Origin: Anaerolinea sp.
Lineage (GTDB): Bacteria; Chloroflexota; Anaerolineae; Anaerolineales; Anaerolineaceae
Reading direction: 5' to 3'
Assembly (NCBI GenBank): GCA_013824865.1
Contig: PNON01000021.1
Location: 1 to 35,713 of the forward strand
Length of the DNA stretch: 35,713 nt
Positions 16,904 to 24,496 of this stretch are shown piece by piece. The notes beneath the pieces are model-generated. The model saw nothing but the letters and a program-made list of their open reading frames with translations. It had not been told where the DNA came from and ran no database searches. Both the position numbers and the translations under genes were made by a program. Within the stretch, counting starts at the first letter, position 1, and each line of letters begins with the position of its first letter.

Positions 16904-18313
16904 ATGAAAACGAAAAGAATCCGCATCGCTCTTTGTGTCTTCATGCTGATCGCTGTGCTGACCTTTGGAATATCGAAAGTGCAGGCGGACATGGCACCGC
17001 CAGCTCAGCCCACGGGAGCAAATGTCATCCCTGGCGAAGAACGCACCCAGGTGCGCATGGTTGCCGAAGAGGTGATCATCGAGGTGCAGCCAGATCTACT
17101 GCCTGCGGAAAGTAATGAATGGGGGGTGCAAGATTGGGCGAAGGTAACCGCCAGTTTTGATATGTATAATACCGGAACATTAACCGAGAAAATGGATGCG
17201 CGCTTCCCTTTAATGAATCCTTCCGGTTTTGGGGATGGTTATGGAAATCAGCCGGAGGTGAAAGATTTTAAAGTAGTTGTAGAAGACCAAACCGTTCACC
17301 ATACGATCCTCACCACCGATAATCCATCCGGCTTTGATGAGACGCCAATCAAATGGGCGACCTTCCCGGTTACCTTCAAAGCCCTCCAAAATGTGCACAT
17401 CACTGTCACATACAGTGTAAAGGCCACTGGTTACCCCCCATTTGCAGAGTTCGGTTATATCCTCGAGACCGGTGCGGGTTGGAAAGACACCATTGGCAAA
17501 GGAAAAATTATCATTCGCTTGCCGTATGATGTGAGCGCGCAGAATTTCCTGGTCGAGAATGACGATAAGCCATATATATTTTCAGGCAATGATGCAGTCT
17601 ACACTTTCTCCGATCTGGAACCTGACCAGGCTTCCAACATTCATGTTTCATTGCTCGAACCTGTGATCTGGTCACAGGTGCTGGATGGTCGCCAACGGGT
17701 GGAAGCCAACCCGTCTGATGCGCAAGCTTGGGCTGCTCTGGCGGAAGGGTTACGCCTATCGATCACCCAACCCAAAGGATGGCTGCGGGAAGATAATGGT
17801 GGCATCGAACTTTACAGTGAGTGTCTGGCTGCCTATGAGAAAGTCAATCAACTGGACCCTGCTGGCTTTGACGGCCATTTTGGGCTGGGCAGGCTTATCT
17901 GGTCCTATATGTCATTTAGAACCGATATAGATAAGCAGATTATTCAAAATATGTTGGTGGAGTATGCTACCGCCTATTCCATCGACCCGAACAATGAGGA
18001 GCTGGTCACTGAGCTTGGCTGGATCTCCAGTTCCTTCCCGGATTGGATAATTGGGGATGAAGCAGGTTTTACATTCCCGACCGTCTCGGATGAAGCCATC
18101 CTTGAAAATAAAAAACCAGCATTAGTACTGAACCAGCCAACCGCTGCAGAAAAAGCAACAGAAGTGCCTGTAATCCCGACCAGGATCATCACTGAGGGCG
18201 TGATCGCTGAAAAGAGAGGATCAGGTTTCAGCTGCTGTTCGTCCATCGCCTTACCGCTGGCAGGTGTGATTGGTGTTGGATTTTTACATTTCAGAAGGAA
18301 AAAGGAGTATTAG
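16904..18313 (+). CDS. Secreted protein of unknown function with C-terminal Cys-Cys/TM/basic anchor
   Basis: I do not recognise a named family. It is 469 aa, with an N-terminal signal peptide (MKTKRIR then a hydrophobic stretch, likely cleavage after VQA near residue 28). A beta-rich domain follows (~30-250). Region 260-385 has the look of a helical repeat (AWAALAEGL, YEKVNQLDPAGFDGHFGLGR, AYSIDPNNEE), resembling TPR units. A threonine/alanine-rich linker leads to SCCSS (Cys444, Cys445), a ~17-residue hydrophobic helix and RRKKEY at the end. That layout resembles C-terminal sorting or anchoring signals, so the mature protein is probably held on the cell surface. It starts at ATG 16904 behind GGGAGG and ends one base before the creatininase-family gene. 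Confidence 0.7.
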   Translation: MKTKRIRIALCVFMLIAVLTFGISKVQADMAPPAQPTGANVIPGEERTQVRMVAEEVIIEVQPDLLPAESNEWGVQDWAKVTASFDMYNTGTLTEKMDARFPLMNPSGFGDGYGNQPEVKDFKVVVEDQTVHHTILTTDNPSGFDETPIKWATFPVTFKALQNVHITVTYSVKATGYPPFAEFGYILETGAGWKDTIGKGKIIIRLPYDVSAQNFLVENDDKPYIFSGNDAVYTFSDLEPDQASNIHVSLLEPVIWSQVLDGRQRVEANPSDAQAWAALAEGLRLSITQPKGWLREDNGGIELYSECLAAYEKVNQLDPAGFDGHFGLGRLIWSYMSFRTDIDKQIIQNMLVEYATAYSIDPNNEELVTELGWISSSFPDWIIGDEAGFTFPTVSDEAILENKKPALVLNQPTAAEKATEVPVIPTRIITEGVIAEKRGSGFSCCSSIALPLAGVIGVGFLHFRRKKEY

Positions 18314-18314
18314 C

Positions 18315-19002
18315 ATGCGTTTTAGCGAATTGAACTGGATGGATGTGGAAGAATACTTAAAAAGCGAGAACCGCATAATGGTAGTGCTGGGGGCGAGTGA
18401 GCAGCATGGCTATCTGAGCCTTCAAACCGACACCAGAATTCCCCTCGCGCTGGCGGATGCAGCCTCCACCCGCACGGGAGTATTAATCGCACCCGAACTC
18501 ACCATAGGTGTCTCTCCATACTTCCTCAGCTATCCGGGCACCATCAGCGTTCGCAGCGAAGTCTATATCCAGTTTGTTGCAGATATCCTTAGATCGCTGT
18601 ACCAATATGGGTTTAAGCGAATCCTGATCTTAAATGGCCACGGAGGTAACAGCATTTGCTCCACCAAACTGGTTGAATTACAAAATGAACTACCGGGGTT
18701 GCAGCTCAGCTGGTATTCCTGGTGGGAATCTAAAAGCGTGGCAGCCCTGGCGAAAAAAATATGAGCTGGCTCCTGAGCATGCCAGTTGGATGGAAGCCTT
18801 CTCATTCACCCGTGTGGTTGAGCTTCCGCAGGGAGTGAAACCAGGCGTTTCATACACCGGTGTTCTTTCCGCAGAAGAGACCCGACGCAAGTATGGCGAT
18901 GGCGTTTTTGGCGGGAATTACCAGGTGGATGAAGCGATTATGCAGGAATTATTCGATACCTGCCTGTTGGATGTGTTGAATTTGCTTCAATTTGAACGTT
19001 AA
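18315..19002 (+). pseudogene. Creatininase-family metal amidohydrolase, frameshifted at an A7 run
   Basis: The first 146 codons from ATG 18315 (AAAGGAG upstream) match the creatininase/MftE family. They include metal-site Glu29, His31 and Asp39 in GASEQHGYLSLQTD, and NGHGGN at 107-112. At the run of seven A (18753-18759) the frame meets TGA at 18762. Dropping one A continues the family sequence in the next frame, with HASWME (the HAGxxE motif) and a normal end at 19002, giving a ~228-aa product. So the gene is either truncated to 149 aa and inactive, rescued by polymerase slippage at the A run, or intact with a sequencing error at the homopolymer. Members hydrolyse small amides or shorten peptides; the substrate is unknown. 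Confidence 0.82.
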
Positions 19003-19071
19003 TAATTACACTACCAAGCTGAAATGACGTTGTTGATACAACCTGTTGGAGAATCCGGCAGGTTATTAACC

Positions 19072-19109
19072 ATCCAATCACCAATATTAAATAAAAATGA
19101 TGATTGGAT
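19072..19109. repeat. 9-bp inverted repeat downstream of the creatininase-family gene
   Basis: ATCCAATCA (19072-19080) and TGATTGGAT (19101-19109) flank a 20-base AT-rich spacer. The loop is long and there is no T tract, so a terminator role is doubtful. This is the only structure in 19003-19270, which otherwise shows no gene. Confidence 0.35.
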
Positions 19110-19274
19110 ATGAATAATGCGTGCAATGCTATATCTATGACAAAGTCAAACAGATCACCGGTGGCTTCTGTTATCTGACCATGTGATACTGACGCAATGA
19201 TTTGTGCATTTTGGTTGTTTTGTAATGGTGGGAATTATTGGGTTATTTGTATTACGGGTTCAGTATGACAGTGG

Positions 19275-19292
19275 TTTGTCGCATTTGTCGCA
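19275..19292 (+). repeat. Tandem 9-base repeat TTTGTCGCA x2 upstream of the transporter promoter
   Basis: Two exact copies, 19275-19283 and 19284-19292, end 6 bases before the -35 box at 19299. The position suits an activator-binding site, but that is inference from place only. Confidence 0.4.
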
Positions 19293-19298
19293 TATGTA

Positions 19299-19327
19299 TT
19301 GACTATTAGTCAAGATATTGCTAAACT
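19299..19327 (+). promoter_or_regulatory. Promoter of the inositol-type transport operon
   Basis: TTGACT (19299-19304), a 17-base spacer and TAAACT (19322-19327). The palindromic operator begins at 19326, so a bound repressor would cover the -10 edge and the start site. The first start codon is at 19423, giving a leader of ~90 bases. Confidence 0.6.
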
Positions 19328-19357
19328 ATTGTTATGCAAATGTTTGCATAACAATAG
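19326..19357. promoter_or_regulatory. Perfect 32-bp palindromic operator, probably for the LacI-family regulator
   Basis: Two 15-base arms (CTATTGTTATGCAAA and its exact complement) flank the centre TG. The core TGCAAA-TG-TTTGCA has the size and half-site form of LacI-family operators. It overlaps the -10 box of the promoter before the permease gene. The LacI-type regulator at 25474 is the obvious candidate to bind it. No second copy was noticed in the window. Confidence 0.7.
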
Positions 19358-19422
19358 AATAATAATCGGAAGTATCCACTGAGAAAAGCTGAAGAAATAC
19401 ATTTATCTTGAGGTGCTTACAG

Positions 19423-20421
19423 ATGGGTATTATCGCTGATAAAATTGCTATAACCCGCCATCGTTTATCATATTTCCCTGAAGTTGTAGTATTAATCAGC
19501 TTTTCCCTTCTTTTCTTATTCTTTAGTTTTTTTGCTCCCCATTTTCTGACAGCCTTATCTATTGGTAATATTCTCACCTTTGGTAGCATCACGGGAATTA
19601 TTGTAATCGGGGTAGGAATATTAATGATTTCTGGCGAATTTGACCTCTCTGTAGGGTCAAATTTTGCTTTATCCAGTTATGTGCTCGCTTTAAGCATTAA
19701 TGGAGGTATCCCTGTTATTCCTGCCATTTTTATGGCTATTATTGTGAGCACTTTTTTGGGTTTTGTGAATGGATGGATCGTTACGCGGACAAGTATCCCT
19801 TCATTTATTGCAACCCTAGGCACCATGCTTGCCTATCGAGGTATTGTCCGGGCGGTGGGCGGAGGAAACTTCGCATCTTACAAAGGTGAAGATATTCCCT
19901 TATTTAAAATCCTAAATGGAGATTTTATATTACTAAATTCCTGGTTTCAGGTTCAGGCTTTCAGGACATCTATGATCTGGTTTGCATTACTCGCTGTTAT
20001 TTTCATCATTATACTAATGCGTACCCGATTTGGAAATTGGGTCTTTGCTGTGGGAGGATTATCCGCTGCTGCCAGGGCGCAGGGTGTAAATGTCAATTAT
20101 GTGAAAGTCATGTGCTTCACGATCACAGGTTTCCTGGTAGCAATTGCCAGTGTCCTCCAGTTTTCACATCGTTTAAGTGTGGATCCACTCCGTGGAGATG
20201 GAATTGAGATGATTGCTGTTGCTGCTTCTGCCATAGGCGGCATCCGCCTTACCGGCGGATTCGGAACCATCACAGGAGCCATACTTGGTGTATTTCTCTT
20301 GCAAATGCTGGATCAAGGATTGGTATTAATGGGGATACCCATCCAGGTTTTTCAAGCCTGTATCGGTTTGATCATAATCATATCGGTTATCAGCAATACT
20401 TACCTTGGTAGGAGTAGCTGA
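19423..20421 (+). CDS. Sugar/polyol ABC transporter permease (RbsC/FrcC type), first
   Basis: A 332-aa inner-membrane permease of the carbohydrate-uptake CUT2 class. It has about eight to ten hydrophobic helices and the family motif MISGEFDLSVGSNFAL (~residues 67-82), which matches the ISGGIDLSVG signature of RbsC-like proteins. The C-terminal half has ASAIGGIRLTGGFGTITGAILG. ATG 19423 is used because GAGGTG lies before it; TTG at 19408 is in frame but lacks support. It is the first gene after the palindromic operator. A second, different permease follows the binding protein, so the membrane channel may be a heterodimer. Confidence 0.92.
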   Translation: MGIIADKIAITRHRLSYFPEVVVLISFSLLFLFFSFFAPHFLTALSIGNILTFGSITGIIVIGVGILMISGEFDLSVGSNFALSSYVLALSINGGIPVIPAIFMAIIVSTFLGFVNGWIVTRTSIPSFIATLGTMLAYRGIVRAVGGGNFASYKGEDIPLFKILNGDFILLNSWFQVQAFRTSMIWFALLAVIFIIILMRTRFGNWVFAVGGLSAAARAQGVNVNYVKVMCFTITGFLVAIASVLQFSHRLSVDPLRGDGIEMIAVAASAIGGIRLTGGFGTITGAILGVFLLQMLDQGLVLMGIPIQVFQACIGLIIIISVISNTYLGRSS

Positions 20422-20563
20422 TTTGAAAAGGAAATAACAAAACCATGAGTTTGGATAGCAAGGAGGTGGTCAAATACAGATATTGGTTGGGGTTACAAGA
20501 ATAGATGTTAACTTATTGTAGACACATCTGAGAGTTTCACTAATAATTGTAGGAGGAAGAAAC

Positions 20564-22501
20564 ATGAAAAAGATAAACATGCTTTTTGCTATGCTTATTG
20601 TGGTTTCATTGTTACTGGCTGCTTGCCAACCTGCAGCAGCTCCTGCACCTGCAGAGCCTGCTGCTCCGGCTGAGCCCGCTGCTCCTGCATCTGCGGAGCC
20701 TGCTGCTCCGGCTGCTCCAGCTGAGCCAGCTGCTCCTGCTGTAGCTGTAGAGGCACCATTAAAATTCATCATGGTTCAACATGCCCTCTGTGCCTGGGAT
20801 TCATTCTGGTGCACAGTGGAAGATGGTATAAAAACCGCTGCAAAACAAATGGGCGCTGAAGTAACCATTCTCGGGCCAGATAAATTCGACCTTGAGAAAA
20901 CAGCGGCTTTGATCGACCAGGCAGTGGCAGCGCAACCTGATGGCATCGGATTGACAGTGACGGATGCTGTTTTGTTTAAAGAGCCGATCATGAAAGCTCT
21001 TGCAGCCGGCATCCCCGTCATTGCCTATAATGCCGGGAAAGGTCCGATTGAAGATGGTATTCCATACATGACTTTCCTGGGAATGGATGAAGGTCAGGGT
21101 GGATATCAGAGTGGTTTGCGTATGGCTGCGGCAGGTGCTACCCGTGGTGTGTGTATCAATCACCAAGTAGGACATGCCGGTTTGGACGCTCGCTGCAAGG
21201 GATTTGTGTCAGCATTTGCAGAAAAAGGGTTGACTGCGGAGGTGCTGGGAGTAAAAGGTGAAGATGCCGCACAGGCACAGACTACAATCAGCGATTTCTA
21301 TACTGCTAATCCAGACATTGATGCCTTCCTAACCCTGGGTCCATCGAGCGCTAATCCCTTCTACGCGTTTGTTGAAGCAAGTAATCCAGCAAATTTCAAG
21401 CACATTACTTTTGATACAAGCCCTGAAATTGACGCAAAGGTCAAAGATGGGACAACCATGGCTGCTATTGATCAACAACCCTTCCTGCAGGGTTATGGTG
21501 CGGTGATGTATCTCTCCCTGAATAAGAAATATGGCATTACCCCCGCCCTGCCTGTTACTGCAACCGGACCTGGCTTTATTACCGCTGATATGCTTGGTAA
21601 GGCGACACAACCAGACAAACCCGTCAAATTGATCATGGTGCAACATGCCATGTGTGCTTACGACCCATATTGGTGTGTGGTTGAAAAAGGAATGGTTGAA
21701 GCGGCTGCCCAAATGGGAGTTGAAGTCACCATTCTTGGACCGGATAAATTTGATCTTGAAAAGACCGCTGCGCTCATTGACCAGGCTGTGGCTGCACAAC
21801 CGGATGGCATTGGTCTGGTAGTCACCGATAATGTTCTTTTCAAAGCGCCAATCATGAAAGCCATTGATGCTGGAATCCCTGTAGTCACCTACGACACTGG
21901 CCTTGGCCCGGAAAAAGATGGTATCCCCTATCTTACGTTCTGGGGTTCTGAAGACTATGTCCAGGGTTATTATGGTGGCTTGCGAATGGTTGAAAATGGC
22001 GCAACAAAAGGCGTTTGTATCAACCACCAGGTGGGTCACTCCGGACTCGATGCCCGCTGCAAAGGTATGGTGGATGCTTTTGGTGAAAAAGGTGTTAGCG
22101 CTGAAGTATTGGGTGTAAAGGGTGAAGATGCTGCTCAAGTCCAAACCACCATCAGCGATTACTTCACTGCAAATCCTGATGTGAATGGTTATCTAACTCT
22201 TGGCCCCAGTGGGTCAGAACCTTTTTATGCGTTCGTTGAAGCCTCCGGTCTGAAAGCTGGCGATTTTGTTCATGCTTCCTTTGACATTAGCGCTTCTGGC
22301 GTGAAAGCTATCAAAGAGGGTGTGACCAATTTCGTCATGGATGCTCAACCATATCTGATCGGTTATGGGACCGTTATGAATCTGGTTCTCTTCAACCGGT
22401 ACAATATAACCCCAGCCACTGGCATTTCAGCAACCGGCCCAGGTTTTGTTGACAAGACCAATGTAGAAATAGTTGAAAAATTAGCAGGAACGTACCGCTA
22501 A
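20564..22501 (+). CDS. Lipoprotein solute-binding protein with two fused periplasmic-binding domains
   Basis: A 645-aa lipoprotein. Its signal peptide ends in the lipobox LLLAAC with Cys21, followed by a Pro/Ala/Glu linker (~22-65). Two homologous type I (ribose-type) binding domains follow in tandem, starting at IMVQHALCAWDSFWC (Met70) and IMVQHAMCAYDPYWC (Met358), exactly 288 residues apart. Blocks such as EVTILGPDKFDLEKTAALID and GVCINHQVGHxGLDARCKG recur almost unchanged in both, including the paired cysteines. One domain is the normal size for this family, so the gene arose by internal duplication and fusion. It presumably captures an inositol- or sugar-like solute for the flanking permeases. 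Ribosome-binding site AGGAGG is strong. A 142-base gap separates it from the first permease. Confidence 0.93.
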   Translation: MKKINMLFAMLIVVSLLLAACQPAAAPAPAEPAAPAEPAAPASAEPAAPAAPAEPAAPAVAVEAPLKFIMVQHALCAWDSFWCTVEDGIKTAAKQMGAEVTILGPDKFDLEKTAALIDQAVAAQPDGIGLTVTDAVLFKEPIMKALAAGIPVIAYNAGKGPIEDGIPYMTFLGMDEGQGGYQSGLRMAAAGATRGVCINHQVGHAGLDARCKGFVSAFAEKGLTAEVLGVKGEDAAQAQTTISDFYTANPDIDAFLTLGPSSANPFYAFVEASNPANFKHITFDTSPEIDAKVKDGTTMAAIDQQPFLQGYGAVMYLSLNKKYGITPALPVTATGPGFITADMLGKATQPDKPVKLIMVQHAMCAYDPYWCVVEKGMVEAAAQMGVEVTILGPDKFDLEKTAALIDQAVAAQPDGIGLVVTDNVLFKAPIMKAIDAGIPVVTYDTGLGPEKDGIPYLTFWGSEDYVQGYYGGLRMVENGATKGVCINHQVGHSGLDARCKGMVDAFGEKGVSAEVLGVKGEDAAQVQTTISDYFTANPDVNGYLTLGPSGSEPFYAFVEASGLKAGDFVHASFDISASGVKAIKEGVTNFVMDAQPYLIGYGTVMNLVLFNRYNITPATGISATGPGFVDKTNVEIVEKLAGTYR

Positions 22502-22514
22502 TCCCAGCTTTATT

Positions 22515-22547
22515 TGGCCGGGTGGGAAAATTCCATCCACCCGGTCA
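22515..22547 (+). terminator. GC-rich hairpin between binding protein and second permease (partial terminator)
   Basis: An 11-bp stem with one G-U pair: TGGCCGGGTGG (22515-22525) with CCACCCGGTCA (22537-22547), then TTT. It sits 13 bases after the binding-protein stop. Such hairpins often let the binding protein be made in excess of the membrane parts by stopping some transcripts or protecting the mRNA 3' end. Confidence 0.6.
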
Positions 22548-22581
22548 TTTACAATATGACATAAATATAGGTGAAAATCAG

Positions 22582-23583
22582 ATGAGAGCACCTGACTCCT
22601 GGGTATTAAAAATCAGGCGAATGTTTTCTGAGTCAACAGTAGCTGGCCCACTTGCGGTCCTGATCGTTATTATTATTTTATTATCTTTGTTTGTCCCCAA
22701 ATTTCTTAGCTTTCGATCCATAACCGGGATCATTAATGCTGCAACGCTCACCGGCGCAATTGCAATTGGAATCGCATTCCTAATGATCTCAGGCGAATTC
22801 GACCTCTCTGTTGGAACCATTATGGCAGTAGGCGGCTATTTATTTGGGGGATTGGCTATGGCAGGAGAACCTTTTTTGGGTTTTGCCTTGGCTTTAATTG
22901 TTCCAACATTGTTAGGTGTAGTGAATGGTGTGATCCTGGTGTGGACTGAGATCCCATCCTTTATAGTAACCCTGGGAACAAAATACTTTTATCGAGGTAT
23001 GCTTTGGGTGGTCACAGCGGGAACCATGTTGCAAACTGTGGACAGGCAACCCATCTATAACATCTTTAATGGACGACTTGATTTGTTAAATAATATCTTT
23101 TCTGAAGCAAATTTTCGCAATTCGTTGATCTGGCTTATTCTCCTGGTAATCATTTTTCAAGTTATTCTTGCCCGAACAAAATTTGGGAATCATGTCTTTG
23201 CAGTTGGCAGCAATGCCGGAGCCGCTTTGGGGCAGGGGGTGAAAGTTAAAAGGGTAAAAATATACAGCTTTGCCATTTCGGGATTAATGGCAGGGGTAAC
23301 GGGTATCCTCTTATTTAGCCAGTATTACACCATGCGGGTTGCATCGGGGGATGGAATGGAGCTTTCGGCTATCGCTGCGGCTGTTGTGGGAGGAACTTTG
23401 ATAACGGGTGGCGCAGGAAGTATTTGGGGAGCCCTGGTAGGAGCGCTTGTCATCAGCACGCTGCGGACCGGGGTGGTCCTCATGAATATCCCATTTATTC
23501 CGGCTGACAATTTTGAAGCGATTGTTGGCGTAACGATCGTTCTCGCAGCCATTCTTAACACTTATTTACGCAACAGAAAATAG
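22582..23583 (+). CDS. Sugar/polyol ABC transporter permease (RbsC/FrcC type), second
   Basis: A 333-aa homologue of the permease at 19423, with the same helix pattern and signature MISGEFDLSVGTIMAVGG. The C-terminal end has AAAVVGGTLITGGAGSIWGA. Loops differ clearly from the first permease, so it is a diverged paralogue, not a recent copy. ATG 22582 is supported by AGGTGAAAATCAG; GTG at 22522 in the same frame lies inside the preceding hairpin and is rejected. It is followed 44 bases later by the ATPase gene. Confidence 0.92.
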   Translation: MRAPDSWVLKIRRMFSESTVAGPLAVLIVIIILLSLFVPKFLSFRSITGIINAATLTGAIAIGIAFLMISGEFDLSVGTIMAVGGYLFGGLAMAGEPFLGFALALIVPTLLGVVNGVILVWTEIPSFIVTLGTKYFYRGMLWVVTAGTMLQTVDRQPIYNIFNGRLDLLNNIFSEANFRNSLIWLILLVIIFQVILARTKFGNHVFAVGSNAGAALGQGVKVKRVKIYSFAISGLMAGVTGILLFSQYYTMRVASGDGMELSAIAAAVVGGTLITGGAGSIWGALVGALVISTLRTGVVLMNIPFIPADNFEAIVGVTIVLAAILNTYLRNRK

Positions 23584-23627
23584 ATACTTCAGGGATTGTC
23601 TGGATTATGGATATGGAGAGATACAAC

Positions 23628-24398
23628 ATGGTAGAGAATAAGATTGAGCAAAGGCGCAATTCATTGGTATGGATGGAAAATATTAGCAAGAAATTTGGTA
23701 CGATTACCGCCTTACAGGGAGTCAACTTTGGGGTGAAAAAAGGTGAGGTTCGTGCCCTTGTGGGGGATAACGGTGCAGGGAAATCCACTTTGATCAAAGT
23801 GCTGATGGGTGTGCATAAACCTACCACCGGCCAGATCTACTTTAATGGCAACCCTGTTTCAATTAATTCGCCCAAGGAAGCCCGCGAGATTGGCATCGAA
23901 GCTGTTTATCAGGATCTGGCTTTGGTCAATCTGATGAGTATTTCCAGGAATTTTTTTCTCGGAAGGGAAATGGAGAAAAAAGTTGGGCCTATGGGGTTTT
24001 TAGATATTAAGGCAATGGATACCATTTGTCGAAAGTCACTTCATGAAATTGGCATAGAGATCCGATCAGCAGCAGAGCGTGTTGGAAGTCTATCTGGCGG
24101 TGAACGCCAATCTATAGCGATTGGGCGGGGTGTATATTTTGGTGCAAAGGTATTAATTTTGGATGAACCCACCTCCGCACTATCCGTCGCTGAAACGCGG
24201 AAAGTATTATCATACATTGAAAATGCACGAGAAAGGCAGCTAGCAGTAATATTTATCACTCATAATGTGCATCATGTTTACATGGTAGCAGATAGCTATA
24301 CGATCATCCGGCAGGGACGTTGTGTAGGCACTTATCTTAAAGGAGAATTGTCTGAAGATGATATCGCTGATCTGATTACTGGTGATCGAGAAGAATAA
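23628..24398 (+). CDS. Sugar ABC transporter ATP-binding protein, single NBD (FrcA-like)
   Basis: A 256-aa ATPase with Walker A GDNGAGKST (~residues 46-54), Q-loop AVYQDLAL, ABC signature LSGGERQS, Walker B VLILDEPTSAL and switch His in FITHN. Most RbsA-type ATPases carry two fused nucleotide-binding domains (~500 aa). This one has a single domain like FrcA, so it should act as a homodimer under the two permeases. ATG 23628 is chosen because GGAGAG lies 7 bases before it; ATG 23607 is also in frame. It is the last transporter gene of the group. Confidence 0.93.
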   Translation: MVENKIEQRRNSLVWMENISKKFGTITALQGVNFGVKKGEVRALVGDNGAGKSTLIKVLMGVHKPTTGQIYFNGNPVSINSPKEAREIGIEAVYQDLALVNLMSISRNFFLGREMEKKVGPMGFLDIKAMDTICRKSLHEIGIEIRSAAERVGSLSGGERQSIAIGRGVYFGAKVLILDEPTSALSVAETRKVLSYIENARERQLAVIFITHNVHHVYMVADSYTIIRQGRCVGTYLKGELSEDDIADLITGDREE

Positions 24399-24448
24399 TG
24401 TCCATATGTTATTCGCATGAAAAAATGATGGCAGACCCAAAATTAAAT

Positions 24449-24478
24449 TTGACGATAAGTGATATTTCAAAATAATAT
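24449..24478 (+). promoter_or_regulatory. Candidate promoter for the IolE-like gene
   Basis: TTGACG (24449-24454), an 18-base spacer and TAATAT (24473-24478), 18 bases before ATG 24497. AAGGGAG lies close to the start codon, so the leader would be very short. No copy of the palindromic operator is seen here. Confidence 0.45.
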
Positions 24479-24496
24479 AACATAAGGGAGATTAAT

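Noticed and set aside
18753-18764. Programmed -1 frameshifting at the A AAA AAA heptamer of the creatininase-family gene
   Set aside because: The downstream half needs a +1 (or -2) shift, not the -1 shift that such heptamers cause, and no stimulatory hairpin was noticed.
20445-20504. A 19-codon frame (ATG 20445) between the first permease and the binding protein
   Set aside because: Its ribosome-binding site is weak (AAGGA at an unusual distance) and the peptide has no recognisable character. The AAGGAGGTGG inside it at 20459-20468 has no ATG at a proper distance.
20630-20760. Short near-repeats (GCTCCGGCTGAGCC-like) that might suggest a CRISPR or satellite array
   Set aside because: They encode the Pro/Ala/Glu linker of a lipoprotein, with 3-base periodicity and no spacers.
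21329-22144. A 271-codon open frame on the minus strand inside the binding-protein gene
   Set aside because: Antisense to a well-conserved lipoprotein domain. It has a similar shadow in the first half because the coding strand is duplicated.
19423-23583. The two permeases as a recent tandem duplication
   Set aside because: They share family motifs, but loops and termini differ widely and they are separated by the binding-protein gene, so the divergence is old.
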